Positions 45,208 through 54,327 of a stretch of DNA of 64,000 nt are shown here, piece after piece (positions within the stretch are counted from its first letter, which is position 1; each line of letters opens with the position of its first letter). Origin of the DNA: Luteibacter pinisoli. Lineage in GTDB: Bacteria > Pseudomonadota > Gammaproteobacteria > Xanthomonadales > Rhodanobacteraceae. The position numbers were made by a program, and so were the translations under genes. Location: contig NZ_CP041046.1 of the NCBI RefSeq assembly GCF_006385595.1, positions 1,612,001-1,676,000 on the forward strand. Reading direction: 5' to 3'. Below the pieces are notes generated by a model. The model was not told where the DNA came from, did no database searches, and saw only the letters and a list, made by a program, of their open reading frames with translations.

Positions 45208-46725
45208 ATGCGTAACTATTTCTCGCAGGGCCTGTTTGGCCGCGACCTCCTCGGCTCGGTGGTCGTTTTTCTTGTCGCACTGCCGTTATGCATGGGTATC
45301 GCCATTGCATCAGGCCTGCCACCCAGCGCAGGCCTGATCACCGGCATCGTGGGTGGCCTCGTCGTGGGCGCCATCGCCGGCTCGCCGCTGCAGGTCAGCG
45401 GGCCGGCGGCGGGCCTCGCCGTGCTGGTCTTCGAGCTGGTGCGCGAGCACGGCGTGCTGGCCCTCGGGCCGGTGGTGCTGCTTGCTGGCCTGATCCAGGT
45501 GGTGGCCGGCCTGTGCAAGGTGGGCGTGTGGTTCCGCATGACCTCGCCGGCGGTCGTGGCGGGCATGCTGTCGGGCATCGGCATCCTTATCGTCGCCTCG
45601 CAGTCGCACGTGCTGATGGATGCCATCCCCATGGCCCGCGGCCTGGAGAACTTCGCTGCACTTCCCGGGGCCGCGTTTGAAGCGGTGACCGGTGCGGGTG
45701 AAGGGCAGGGCGTGACGGCGCTGCTGATCGGCCTGGGCACCATCGCCATCATGCTCGGGTGGGAGAAGCTTCGCCCGGCGAAGCTGCGCTTTGTCCCGGG
45801 CGCCCTGCTGGCCGTGGTGGCGATGACCCTCACCGCGCAGCTCGGCGCGCTCGACGTCAAGCGCGTGGATGTGCCCGCCAACCTGTTCTCGGCGGTGAGC
45901 CTGCCGAGCATGGGCAGCCTGTTCGGCCTGTTCGACAGCAGCCTGCTGATCGCCGCGGCCACTTTCGCCTTCATCGCCAGTGCGGAAACGCTGCTGTCGG
46001 CGGCGGCGGTGGATCGCATGCACGACGGCGTCCGCACCAACTACGACCGTGAGCTGACGGCGCAGGGCGTGGGCAACATGATCTGCGGCTTCCTCGGCGC
46101 GCTGCCGATGACGGGCGTGATCGTGCGTAGCGCGGCCAACGTGCAGGCGGGCTCCGCCACGCGCATGGCGACCATCCTGCATGGTGGCTGGCTGCTTGCC
46201 TTCGTGATGCTGCTGCCGTGGCTGATGCGCATGACCCCGGTCTCGTGCCTCGCGGGCATCCTGGTGTTTACCGGCGTGAAGATGGTGAACCCGAAGCAGA
46301 TCAAGGATCTGGCCGCTTACGGCAAGGGCACCGCGGCCGTGTATGTCGCCACCACCGTGGCCATCGTCGCCACCGACCTGCTCACGGGTGTGATCGTCGG
46401 CTTCGGCCTGTCGCTGTTCCGCCTGGCCCTGCTGTCGTCGAAGCTGACGATGGACGTCAAGCACCACGACGAACCCGGCCACGCCACGCTGCACCTCGAG
46501 GGTTCGGCAACGTTCCTGAAGGTGCCGACCATGGCGCGTACGCTCGCCCTTGTGCCGCCGAATACGCGTTTGAACGTGGCCATGGATCGCCTGCAGCACG
46601 TGGACCAGGCATCGCTGGAACTGCTGCGCGAATGGAGCAGGAATGCGTCGAAGCGAGGGTGCGAACTGGTCGTCGACTGGCACGAGCTCGGCCGCCGCGT
46701 GGAAGGCAACCGCCAGGCCGCTTAG
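45208..46725 (+). CDS. SulP-family anion transporter, likely bicarbonate
   Basis: 505 aa. The membrane domain has the SulP signatures LFGRDLLGSVVVFLVALPLC, SGPAAGLAVLVFEL and ASAETLLSAAAVDRMHDG. It ends in a short STAS-like domain (TLHLEGSATFLKVPTMARTL). SulP proteins carry sulfate, bicarbonate or dicarboxylates. The coupled carbonic anhydrase argues for bicarbonate, as in other SulP-CA gene pairs. Inner membrane. Confidence 0.9.
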   Translation: MRNYFSQGLFGRDLLGSVVVFLVALPLCMGIAIASGLPPSAGLITGIVGGLVVGAIAGSPLQVSGPAAGLAVLVFELVREHGVLALGPVVLLAGLIQVVAGLCKVGVWFRMTSPAVVAGMLSGIGILIVASQSHVLMDAIPMARGLENFAALPGAAFEAVTGAGEGQGVTALLIGLGTIAIMLGWEKLRPAKLRFVPGALLAVVAMTLTAQLGALDVKRVDVPANLFSAVSLPSMGSLFGLFDSSLLIAAATFAFIASAETLLSAAAVDRMHDGVRTNYDRELTAQGVGNMICGFLGALPMTGVIVRSAANVQAGSATRMATILHGGWLLAFVMLLPWLMRMTPVSCLAGILVFTGVKMVNPKQIKDLAAYGKGTAAVYVATTVAIVATDLLTGVIVGFGLSLFRLALLSSKLTMDVKHHDEPGHATLHLEGSATFLKVPTMARTLALVPPNTRLNVAMDRLQHVDQASLELLREWSRNASKRGCELVVDWHELGRRVEGNRQAA

Positions 46726-46729
46726 CCGG

Positions 46730-47371
46730 TTAGTCGGTGGCTTTGGTCTTCTGCTTGTAAGCGCAGAGATCGGCAATCGCGCAAGTCGGGCATTCCGGCT
46801 TGCGCGCCTTGCACACGTAACGGCCATGCAGGATCAGCCAGTGATGCGCGTCCTGGAGGAACTCCTTCGGGATCACCTTCTCCAGCTTGTCTTCCACCTT
46901 GCGCACGTCCGCACCCGGCGCCAGGCCCGTGCGGTTGGCGACGCGGAAGATATGCGTATCCACCGCGATGGTGGGCTGGCCGAACGCGGTGTTGAGCACG
47001 ACGTTGGCCGTCTTGCGGCCCACCCCGGGCAGGGATTCCAGCGCTTCGCGTGATTCAGGCACCTCGCCGCCGTACTGGTCGACGAGGATCTGGCTCATGG
47101 CGATGAGGTTCTTCGCCTTGTTGTTATAGAGGCCAATCGTGCTGATGTAGCTCTTCAGCTTTTCCAGCCCCAGTGCCAGCATCTTCTTTGGTGTATTGGC
47201 GACGGGAAACAGCCGGCGCGTCGCCTTGTTCACGCCCACGTCCGTCGACTGGGCCGACAGCGCCACCGCTGCGAGCAGCTCAAACGGCGTGGTGTATTCA
47301 AGTTCGGTTTTCGGGTGCGGATTCAGTTCCCGCAACCGGCTGAACATCTCGACGATGTTGGCCTTTTTCAC
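46730..47371 (-). CDS. nth: Endonuclease III
   Basis: 213 aa. HhH motif with catalytic Lys: ESLPGVGRKTANVVLNTAFG, catalytic Asp in VDTHIFRVANRTGL, and the [4Fe-4S] loop C-X6-C-X2-C-X5-C at the C-terminus (CKARKPECPTCAIADLC). Excises oxidised pyrimidines and cleaves the abasic site. Start overlaps the rnfB stop (ATGA). Confidence 0.97.
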   Translation of the reverse strand: MKKANIVEMFSRLRELNPHPKTELEYTTPFELLAAVALSAQSTDVGVNKATRRLFPVANTPKKMLALGLEKLKSYISTIGLYNNKAKNLIAMSQILVDQYGGEVPESREALESLPGVGRKTANVVLNTAFGQPTIAVDTHIFRVANRTGLAPGADVRKVEDKLEKVIPKEFLQDAHHWLILHGRYVCKARKPECPTCAIADLCAYKQKTKATD

Positions 47372-47976
47372 GGCGCGTCCTTTTTCTTCGCCTTCGCGCG
47401 CGCCAGCGCCTCTAGCACGGCATTGCGTGCGGCGGGCACGCCGACCTCCACCTTGCTCGCGGCCAGCTGCTGCTCGCGCACGGCGCGCTCACGGGCCAGG
47501 CGCGCCTCGCGGCGCTGGAAGTGCGCGCGGGCGGCATCGGCATGGGCACGGTCGTCGGCCTGGGCCAGTGGCATCGGGTCGAGCGTGATGCAGTCCACCG
47601 GGCAGGCCGGCACGCATAGCTCGCAGCCGGTGCACAGGTCGCTCACGACCGTATGCATCACCTTCGCCGCGCCGAGGATCGCGTCCACCGGGCAGGCCTG
47701 GATGCATTTGGTGCAGCCGATGCAATCCGCCTCGATCACCCGCGCCAGCGTGCGCGGTTTTTCGATGCCGTGCGTGGTGTCCAGCGGTATTAGCGGCTGG
47801 TCGAGCAGGGCGGCCAGCCGCTCGATGCCCAGCGCGCCACCCGGCGGGCAGCGGTTGATCGTCGCCTCGCCGAGGGCGATGGCCTCGGCATACGGGCGGC
47901 AGCCATGGAACCCGCATTGCTCGCATTGCGTCTGCGGCAGCAGGTCATCGATGCGGTCGGCAAGCGTTGGCGTCAT
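47368..47976 (-). CDS. rnfB: Electron transport complex subunit RnfB/RsxB-like ferredoxin
   Basis: 202 aa. An N-terminal four-Fe cluster motif (CEQCGFHGCRPYAEA) is followed by two [4Fe-4S] ferredoxin repeats (CIGCTKCIQACPVDAI and CTGCELCVPACPVDCI). The hydrophobic N-terminal anchor usual in RnfB is missing, a trait I recall from Xanthomonadales copies. The other Rnf subunits are absent here. Coupled to nth, and metG follows the same strand upstream. Confidence 0.9.
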   Translation of the reverse strand: MTPTLADRIDDLLPQTQCEQCGFHGCRPYAEAIALGEATINRCPPGGALGIERLAALLDQPLIPLDTTHGIEKPRTLARVIEADCIGCTKCIQACPVDAILGAAKVMHTVVSDLCTGCELCVPACPVDCITLDPMPLAQADDRAHADAARAHFQRREARLARERAVREQQLAASKVEVGVPAARNAVLEALARAKAKKKDAP

Positions 47977-48000
47977 GGCTGGCGCAAAAGCCGAGGGGGA

Positions 48001-50109
48001 TTAGCGGACGGTGGCGCCCGGCGCCGCGCCCTGGTCGGCGTCGAGCAGGAACAGGTCCGCACCACCGTCGCCGGCGGAGAGGATCATGCCCTCGGACAGG
48101 CCGAAGCGCATCTTGCGCGGAGCGAGGTTGGCGATGAACACCACGTTGCGGCCCACCAGCGTCTCCGGCTCGCCGTATGCGGCGCGGATGCCCGAGAAGA
48201 TCTGGCGCTTGCCCAGCGTGCCGGCGTCCAGCTCGAAGCGCAGCAGCTTGTCCGAGCCCTCGACGAACTCACAGGCGAGCACCTTGCCAATGCGCAGGTC
48301 GAGCTTCGCAAAGTCGTCGATGGAGATGGTGGCGGCGGTGTCGGTGCTGGTCGCGGTATCGGTCATGGCTTTCGGTGCTTCTTTGGGCTTGGCTTTCTTG
48401 ACGTCCGCCTTGGCGGCCTCGCGGGCCTGCTCAGCGGGACTAAGGGATTCTTTCGAGGCGTCGACCATGGCCTCGATCTTCTTCGGATCGAGGCGGCCGA
48501 ACAGCGGCGAGAAGGCGTTTACGGTGTGGCCGAACAGTTCGCGGCGCGCATCGGCAAACGTGGCGATCGGCGCGCCAAGGAACTGCTCGGCGGCGGCGAC
48601 CGTCACCGGGATGATCGGCTTGAGCAGGCCCGAAAGCAGGCGGAACGCATTCAGCGCGAACGTGCAGACTTGCTGCAGCTCCTCGCGGCGCGTTTCGTCC
48701 TTGGCGATGACCCACGGCGCCTTCGCCGCGATGTAGCCGTTCACCGCATCGGACATCGCCACGAAGCGGCGGGTGACCTCGGCGTACTCATCGTTTTCGT
48801 ACAGGGCTTCGATGCCCTCGTACTGGGCCAGCAGGTCGCGCCACAGGGCGCTGGCCTCGTCGTCGAAGCGATCGGCCAGGGTGCCGGCGAAGTGGGTGTG
48901 GACGAAGCCGGCGGTGCGGCTGGCGATGTTCGCCCACTTGCCGACCAGGTGCGAGTTCACCCGCTCCTCGAACGACTTCAGGTCCAGGTCCACGTCCACC
49001 GGGGTGGGGCCGAGCATGGTGGCGAAGTAGTAGCGCAGCGCTTCCGGGTCCAGGCCCGAGTCCAGGTACGTGCGGGCCTTGATGAAGGTGCCGCGCGACT
49101 TCGACATCTTCGCGCCGTTCACCGTCAGGTAGCCGTTCACGTGCAGCGCCGTCGGCACGCGCAGGCCCGCGCCGTGCAGCATGGCCGGCCAGAACAGGCC
49201 GTGGAAATTGATGATGTCCTTGCCGATGAAATGGTGCATCTCGGCGGTGCTGTCCTTGCCGAGGAAATCATCGAACTGCAGGCCCGTGCGCTCGCACAGG
49301 GCCTTGAACGAGGCGAGGTAGCCGACGGGCGCGTCCAGCCACACGTAGAAGAACTTGCCCGGCGCGTCCGGGATCGGGAAGCCGAAGTAGGGCGCGTCGC
49401 GGGAGATGTCCCAGTCGCGCAGGCCACCGTCGATCCACTCCGCGAGCTTGGCGACCACGCTGCTGTCGGCCGTCGGCTTGCCGTCGGTGAACTTGCCGGC
49501 GAACCAGTCGCGCAGCAGCTGCTCGAACTTGCCCAGCTCGAAGAAGTAATGCTCGGAATCGCGAAGGACCGGCGTGGCGCCGGACATCACCGAATACGGG
49601 TTGAGCAGTTCGGTGGGCGCGTAGGTGGCGCCGCAGTTCTCGCAGTTGTCGCCGTACTGGTCCGGCGTGCCGCACACCGGGCAGGTGCCCTTGATGTAGC
49701 GGTCCGGCAGGAACATGTCGCGCGAGGGGTCATACAGCTGCTGGATATCGCGGCGGGCGATATAGCCGCCTTCGCGTAACTTCAGGTAGATCGCCGTGGC
49801 GATGTCCTGGTTCTCCGGCGAATGCGTGGTGTGGTACTGGTCGTAGCTGAAGTGGAACTCGGTGAAGTCCGCCTCGTGGCCAGCGCGGATATCCGCGATG
49901 TAGGCCTCGGGGGTGAGGCCGGCTTTCTCGGCGGCCAGCATGATCGGCGTGCCGTGGGCGTCTTCGCCGGCCACGTACCACACCTCGTTGCCCTGCATGC
50001 GCTGCGCGCGCGCCCAGACGTCGGCTTCGATATAGCCGAGCATGTGGCCCAGGTGCAGGGGGCCGTTGGCGTAGGGGAGGGCGTTGGTGACGAGTATGCG
50101 GCGGGCCAT
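48001..50109 (-). CDS. metG: Methionyl-tRNA synthetase
   Basis: 702 aa from ATG 50109. Class I signatures PYANGPLHLGHMLGYIEADV and KMSKSRGT. The zinc knuckle has CPVCG and CENCG. The C-terminal tRNA-binding domain (KLDLRIGKVLACEFVEGSDK) gives the long dimeric form. Charges tRNA-Met in the cytosol. Confidence 0.97.
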   Translation of the reverse strand: MARRILVTNALPYANGPLHLGHMLGYIEADVWARAQRMQGNEVWYVAGEDAHGTPIMLAAEKAGLTPEAYIADIRAGHEADFTEFHFSYDQYHTTHSPENQDIATAIYLKLREGGYIARRDIQQLYDPSRDMFLPDRYIKGTCPVCGTPDQYGDNCENCGATYAPTELLNPYSVMSGATPVLRDSEHYFFELGKFEQLLRDWFAGKFTDGKPTADSSVVAKLAEWIDGGLRDWDISRDAPYFGFPIPDAPGKFFYVWLDAPVGYLASFKALCERTGLQFDDFLGKDSTAEMHHFIGKDIINFHGLFWPAMLHGAGLRVPTALHVNGYLTVNGAKMSKSRGTFIKARTYLDSGLDPEALRYYFATMLGPTPVDVDLDLKSFEERVNSHLVGKWANIASRTAGFVHTHFAGTLADRFDDEASALWRDLLAQYEGIEALYENDEYAEVTRRFVAMSDAVNGYIAAKAPWVIAKDETRREELQQVCTFALNAFRLLSGLLKPIIPVTVAAAEQFLGAPIATFADARRELFGHTVNAFSPLFGRLDPKKIEAMVDASKESLSPAEQAREAAKADVKKAKPKEAPKAMTDTATSTDTAATISIDDFAKLDLRIGKVLACEFVEGSDKLLRFELDAGTLGKRQIFSGIRAAYGEPETLVGRNVVFIANLAPRKMRFGLSEGMILSAGDGGADLFLLDADQGAAPGATVR

Positions 50110-50162
50110 GATTTGCACGGTCGGCAGTAGGACCGGGGATTATGGCATGGCCCGCCGGGGCT

Positions 50163-50609
50163 TTATTCGGCGCGGACCCATTCCTGGCTGCGACCGATCA
50201 GCGAGAAGCCGATGTAGCCATGGACGTCGAGCTTCTTGCCGCCGTCTTCCAGCTTCAGGGTGACCTTGTAGATCTTGCCCTTGGCCGGGTCGAGGATCTG
50301 GCCGCCGGACCACTGGTCGCCGTCCTTCTTCAGGCCCCACATGATGGTCATGCCTTCGATGGGCTTGTTCTTCCGGTCGCCATCGCACTCCTTGCAGAGC
50401 GGGTGCGGGCCCTCGTCGGACTTCAGCACCTCGAGCACCTTGCCCTCGAGCAGGCCGTTGTGATCGGTGATCTCGACGATGGACTTCACCTCGTGGGTCT
50501 TGTCGTCGATGGTCTTCCACTTGCCCACCGGGGTATCGGTGGCGGCAAGGGCGGGGAGGGCGGCGGTCGCGAAGGCGAGGGCGGCGGCGGTGCGGATCAG
50601 GTGCTTCAT
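50163..50609 (-). CDS. DUF2147 secreted protein
   Basis: 148 aa. Signal peptide ends ALPALA. DUF2147 body: PVGKWKTIDDKTHEVKSIVE, then GKVLEV, GMTIMWGLKKDGDQWSGGQI, and LDVHGYIGFSLIGRSQEW. Periplasmic; function unknown. Divergent from apbC. Confidence 0.88.
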   Translation of the reverse strand: MKHLIRTAAALAFATAALPALAATDTPVGKWKTIDDKTHEVKSIVEITDHNGLLEGKVLEVLKSDEGPHPLCKECDGDRKNKPIEGMTIMWGLKKDGDQWSGGQILDPAKGKIYKVTLKLEDGGKKLDVHGYIGFSLIGRSQEWVRAE

Positions 50610-50760
50610 GGACTGGTTGGCTCCCCATACGGTCAGGTACGGCCGGAGACTGACGAAAGCCGGGTCTCACCGTCAAGCTGCATCGCGCCAAGGGGCGGCC
50701 GGGAGCGGGGCGGGGCCGGCGTGGCATAATGAGGTCATCTTAGGTTTTCCTCATCTCCCC

Positions 50761-51846
50761 ATGTCCCCAGCCAGCGAAACCCTCGTGCGCGGCGTGCTCG
50801 ACCGCGTCGTCGACCCCTATTCTGGGCAGCCGCTCGGCGCCGCCGTGCGCGCCGTCGGCGTGGATGGCGACCGCGTCTCGGTCGATATCCAGCTGGGCTA
50901 CCCGGCCGAGGGCTACGTGGCCCAGGCCGCGGCCGACGCGAAAGCCGCCCTGGAAGCCGAGCCGGGCATCGCCCAGGCCGCCGTATCGGTCACCTGGCGG
51001 GTCCATGCCCATAAGGTGCAGGGCCAGCTGGCCCCGATGCCGGGCGTGAAGAACATCATCGCCGTGGCCTCGGGCAAGGGCGGCGTGGGTAAATCCACCG
51101 TCTCCGTGAACCTGGCGCTGGCCCTGGCCGCCGAGGGGGCCCGCGTCGGCCTGCTCGATGCCGACATCTACGGCCCCAGCCAGCAGCGCATGCTGGGCCT
51201 GTCCGGCAAGCCGGTGTCGCCCGACGGCAAGAGCATCGAGCCGATGCGCGCCCATGGGCTGCAGGCCATGTCCATCGGCGTGCTGATCGAAGAAGACACG
51301 CCGATGATCTGGCGCGGCCCGATGGTCACCCAGGCCCTGATGCAGCTGCTCAACGACACCCGCTGGGAAGAGCTCGATTACCTGATCATCGACCTGCCGC
51401 CGGGCACGGGCGATATCCAGCTCACCCTGTCGCAGAAGGTGCCGGTATCGGGCGCCGTCATTGTCACCACCCCGCAGGACATCGCCCTGCTGGACGCCCG
51501 CAAGGCCCTGGGCATGTTCCGCAAGGTGGAAGTGCCGGTGCTGGGCGTGGTCGAGAACATGGCCACCCACCTGTGCTCGAACTGCGGCCACGAAGAGCAC
51601 ATCTTCGGCCACGGCGGCGGCGCGCGCATGGCCGAAGAGGCCGGGATCGCCTTCCTGGGCGAGCTGCCGCTGGATATCCGCATCCGCCAGCAGGCCGACG
51701 AGGGCAAGCCCACCGTGGTCGCCATCCCGGACTCCGACCTGGCCCAGCGCTACCGGGCCATCGCCCGTTCCACGGCCGCGAAGCTGTCGCTGCAGGCCCG
51801 GAACAAGGCCATCACGTTCCCGAAGATCGTCATCCAGAACACCTGA
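50761..51846 (+). CDS. apbC: Iron-sulfur carrier ATPase (Mrp/NBP35 family)
   Basis: 361 aa. An N-terminal MIP18-like domain is followed by a deviant Walker A, VASGKGGVGKSTVSVNLALA (about 102), and Walker B DLPPGTGDIQLT. A CSNC pair near 272 bridges the labile cluster. It hands [4Fe-4S] clusters to apo-proteins. Its position divergent from metG is conserved in Gammaproteobacteria. ATG 50761. Confidence 0.94.
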   Translation: MSPASETLVRGVLDRVVDPYSGQPLGAAVRAVGVDGDRVSVDIQLGYPAEGYVAQAAADAKAALEAEPGIAQAAVSVTWRVHAHKVQGQLAPMPGVKNIIAVASGKGGVGKSTVSVNLALALAAEGARVGLLDADIYGPSQQRMLGLSGKPVSPDGKSIEPMRAHGLQAMSIGVLIEEDTPMIWRGPMVTQALMQLLNDTRWEELDYLIIDLPPGTGDIQLTLSQKVPVSGAVIVTTPQDIALLDARKALGMFRKVEVPVLGVVENMATHLCSNCGHEEHIFGHGGGARMAEEAGIAFLGELPLDIRIRQQADEGKPTVVAIPDSDLAQRYRAIARSTAAKLSLQARNKAITFPKIVIQNT

Positions 51847-51905
51847 TTGGTGGCGTGTTCGCCGCCGTTCCGATACCTTTCCCGCTTCAGCGAGGGAGAC
51901 CGTTA

Positions 51906-52472
51906 GTGAGCATCAAGTCCGACAAGTGGATCCGCCGCATGGCCGAGCAGCACGGCATGATCGAGCCGTATGAGCCGGGCCAGGTCAGGGAGCGCGACGG
52001 CCACCGCCTGGTGTCGTACGGCACGTCCAGCTATGGCTACGACGTTCGCTGCGCCGACGAGTTCAAGGTGTTCACCAACATCAACTCCACCATCGTCGAC
52101 CCCAAGGCCTTCGACAAGGGCAGCTTCGTCGACATCAAGTCGGACGTGTGCATCATCCCGCCCAATTCGTTCGCGCTGGCCCGCACGGTCGAGTACTTCC
52201 GCATCCCGCGCAACGTGCTCACCATCTGCCTGGGCAAGAGCACCTATGCCCGCTGCGGCATCATCGTGAACGTGACCCCGCTCGAGCCGGAGTGGGAAGG
52301 CCACGTCACGCTGGAGTTCTCGAACACCACGCCGCTGCCCGCAAAAATCTACGCCAACGAAGGCGTGGCGCAGATGCTTTTCCTCGAATCCGACGAGGTT
52401 TGCGAAGTGTCCTACGCCGATCGCGGTGGCAAGTACCAGGGCCAGCGCGGCGTCACCCTGCCGAGCACCTGA
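51906..52472 (+). CDS. dcd: dCTP deaminase
   Basis: 188 aa, GTG start behind GAGGGAGA. Characteristic SIKSDKWIRRMAEQHGMIEP, GKSTYARCGIIVNVTPLEPE with the catalytic Glu, and the C-terminal GKYQGQRGVTLPST lid. Makes dUTP from dCTP for thymidylate synthesis. Follows apbC. Confidence 0.96.
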   Translation: MSIKSDKWIRRMAEQHGMIEPYEPGQVRERDGHRLVSYGTSSYGYDVRCADEFKVFTNINSTIVDPKAFDKGSFVDIKSDVCIIPPNSFALARTVEYFRIPRNVLTICLGKSTYARCGIIVNVTPLEPEWEGHVTLEFSNTTPLPAKIYANEGVAQMLFLESDEVCEVSYADRGGKYQGQRGVTLPST

Positions 52473-52559
52473 ACGCCTTCGCGGTCGCATCCGCGCCCGA
52501 CATCCGGGCGCGGTAGACTCCCCATTTCCGCCCGTTGCCCACGATCCACGGAGACACGC

Positions 52560-53060
52560 ATGACCCGAGTTCCCACCCTGATGGCCCGCATCGGCGCGGC
52601 ACTGATCCTTGCCAGCCTGCTGGTCCTGGCCGGCTGCCACAGCGGCGCGACCAAGGGCGACGCCATTGCAACCTCGGCCGAACGCGGCAAGTTCGATTAC
52701 ACGCTGAAGGCGTACAAGAGCGGCCAGTTCATGACCGAAGACGGCGCCGTGCTCTCGGCCGCCGATGCCGGCAGCCACTTCGCCTACATGAAGGACACCG
52801 GTAAGCTGCCGAAGACGGTGCTGCTGCTGCCCAGCGACGATTCGAAGATTCGCGACAACCACCTGGGCTTCATGGCCCGCATGGCGCTGGACTACAACTT
52901 CGCCGTGTACTACGACAAGAAGGGCGAGCTAGTCCGCCTGAATGCCGTGGAAAGCGAAGCCCGCCAGCTGGAAGACACCCCGCACAAGGCGGACCTGCCG
53001 GATCGCATGAAGGGTAAGGAAGCGTCCAGCGGCGCTTACGACCCGCAGCAACAGCAGTAA
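52560..53060 (+). CDS. Hypothetical lipoprotein
   Basis: 166 aa. Lipobox LAGC near residue 26. The mature part has KSGQFMTEDGAVLSAADAGS and GKLPKTVLLLPSDDSKIRDN, and ends in poly-Gln (QQQQ). No family recognised. Ala at +1 and His/Ser after the Cys do not give an Asp retention signal, so it may go to the outer membrane. Confidence 0.75.
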   Translation: MTRVPTLMARIGAALILASLLVLAGCHSGATKGDAIATSAERGKFDYTLKAYKSGQFMTEDGAVLSAADAGSHFAYMKDTGKLPKTVLLLPSDDSKIRDNHLGFMARMALDYNFAVYYDKKGELVRLNAVESEARQLEDTPHKADLPDRMKGKEASSGAYDPQQQQ

Positions 53061-53074
53061 GACGTACGACACCC

Positions 53075-53106
53075 CGAAAAAAGCCGGCGAAAGCCGGCTT
53101 TTTTCG
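53075..53106. terminator. Bidirectional Rho-independent terminator
   Basis: AAAAAAGCCGGC-GAAA-GCCGGCTTTTTT, symmetrical with A and T tracts, serving both the lipoprotein gene and the convergent HIT gene. Confidence 0.95.
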
Positions 53107-53108
53107 TG

Positions 53109-53516
53109 TCACGGGAAAAGCGCCTGGCGTAGCTGTTCCACAAGCGGCTCGGGGTTGGCATGCGGTTCGGCCTTGCCCGAACCCCACACCGGCCCGGGCC
53201 ATGCCGCATCGCCTTCCACGCGGGCCACGACATGCACATGCAGCTGGCGCACGATGTTGCCCAGTGCGCCGATGTTGAGCTTGTCGCACGGGGCCACGGC
53301 GCGTAGCGCCGCACCGGCCTGGTCCACCTCGCGCCACAACGCCGCGCGGTCCGCCTCAGCGAGATCGGCCACCTCGGCGAGTCCCGTCTGGCGCGGCACC
53401 AGCACCAGCCACGCGAAGCGGCTGTCACGCATCAGCAGCACCCGGCACAGCGGCAGGTCGCCGACGACGAGCGTGTCGCCGGCAAGCCGCGCATCCAGTT
53501 CGAACGCCGCGCTCAC
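53109..53516 (-). CDS. HIT-family protein
   Basis: 135 aa from GTG 53516, overlapping the stop of the hydrolase gene (GTGA). The histidine triad reads QLHVHVVAR, preceded by LNIGALGNIVR. HIT proteins hydrolyse or transfer nucleotides such as AMP conjugates. A longer in-frame extension upstream would overlap the hydrolase gene entirely and is rejected. Confidence 0.87.
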   Translation of the reverse strand: MSAAFELDARLAGDTLVVGDLPLCRVLLMRDSRFAWLVLVPRQTGLAEVADLAEADRAALWREVDQAGAALRAVAPCDKLNIGALGNIVRQLHVHVVARVEGDAAWPGPVWGSGKAEPHANPEPLVEQLRQALFP

Positions 53517-54184
53517 GCCAGTTCGCGGGCGAAGAAGGCGAGCGTGCGCTCCCAGGCCAGCTTGGCGCTGGGCTCGTCGTAGCTGGCGCGCACATCGCAG
53601 TTGAAGCCGTGGTCGGCGGGGTAAACCCAGGTGTCCATCTCCGGCTTCAGTTCGCGGTGCTTCTCGACCATCTCCGGCGGGATGGAATGATCGCGCTCGC
53701 CGAAGTGGAAGATCACGTTGGCTTTCGCCGGCTCGCTCAGGAACGGCACGTCGCGCGAGCCGTAGTAGCTCGAGGAGGGCAGGCCGAGGCGCAGGGCGGC
53801 GAGGAAGGCCACGGTGCCGCCCCAGCAATAACCGACGGTACCGACCTTCACCTTGTAGGTGTCGGCCAGGTAGGCGGCAGCGAGGCCCACGTCCTGCTGC
53901 GGACGCAGGAGGCCCAGCTCCGCGACCATCTTCACACCCCTCGTCATGCCTTCCTGGTCGTAGCCGGTCTCCACGCCCTTTTCGACCGGGTCGAACAACG
54001 CCGGGGCCAGGGCCACGTAGCCCTCGGCCGCAAATCGGTCAGCCACGCTGCGGATGTGCGCATTGACGCCAAAAATCTCCTGGATCACCACCACGCCGCC
54101 CTTCGGCGTTCCCGTGGGCTCGGCCAGGTAGGCGTCCATGCTTTCGTGCGGGCGGGATGTATCGAGGATCAGGGTGCGACCCAT
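53513..54184 (-). CDS. Dienelactone hydrolase family protein
   Basis: 223 aa alpha/beta hydrolase. The triad is visible: Cys nucleophile in GYCWGG (about 118), Asp in FGERDHSIP, His in PADHGFN. VVVIQEIFGVNAHIRSVADR is the family's N-terminal signature. Substrate unknown; not in an aromatic degradation cluster. Confidence 0.92.
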   Translation of the reverse strand: MGRTLILDTSRPHESMDAYLAEPTGTPKGGVVVIQEIFGVNAHIRSVADRFAAEGYVALAPALFDPVEKGVETGYDQEGMTRGVKMVAELGLLRPQQDVGLAAAYLADTYKVKVGTVGYCWGGTVAFLAALRLGLPSSSYYGSRDVPFLSEPAKANVIFHFGERDHSIPPEMVEKHRELKPEMDTWVYPADHGFNCDVRASYDEPSAKLAWERTLAFFARELA

Positions 54185-54245
54185 GGGGGAATCTCCGGGT
54201 GGGGTGAGAGCAATCCGCGAAGAGTAACCGGGCAGCCGTCCAGAA

Positions 54246-54320
54246 GTCGTGGGGGTCGTGACCCGCTATGCTGCCTGTTCGCCTCACCGAGCATCTGCGG
54301 CATGTCACCCAGTGAAGGAA
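54246..54320 (+). repeat. Diverged copy of the rimO promoter/start region (left)
   Basis: GTCGTGGGGG, then GACCCGCTATGCTGCC and GCGGCATGTCACCCAG, parallels the rimO upstream region at 55295-55372, including an ATGTC at equivalent spacing (56 versus 59 bp). The pair brackets the acyltransferase gene. Confidence 0.6.
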
Positions 54321-54327
54321 GTGGGCG

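Noticed and set aside
53517..53828. N-terminal extension of the HIT protein
   Set aside because: Fully overlaps the dienelactone hydrolase gene in another frame and is Arg/Pro-rich.
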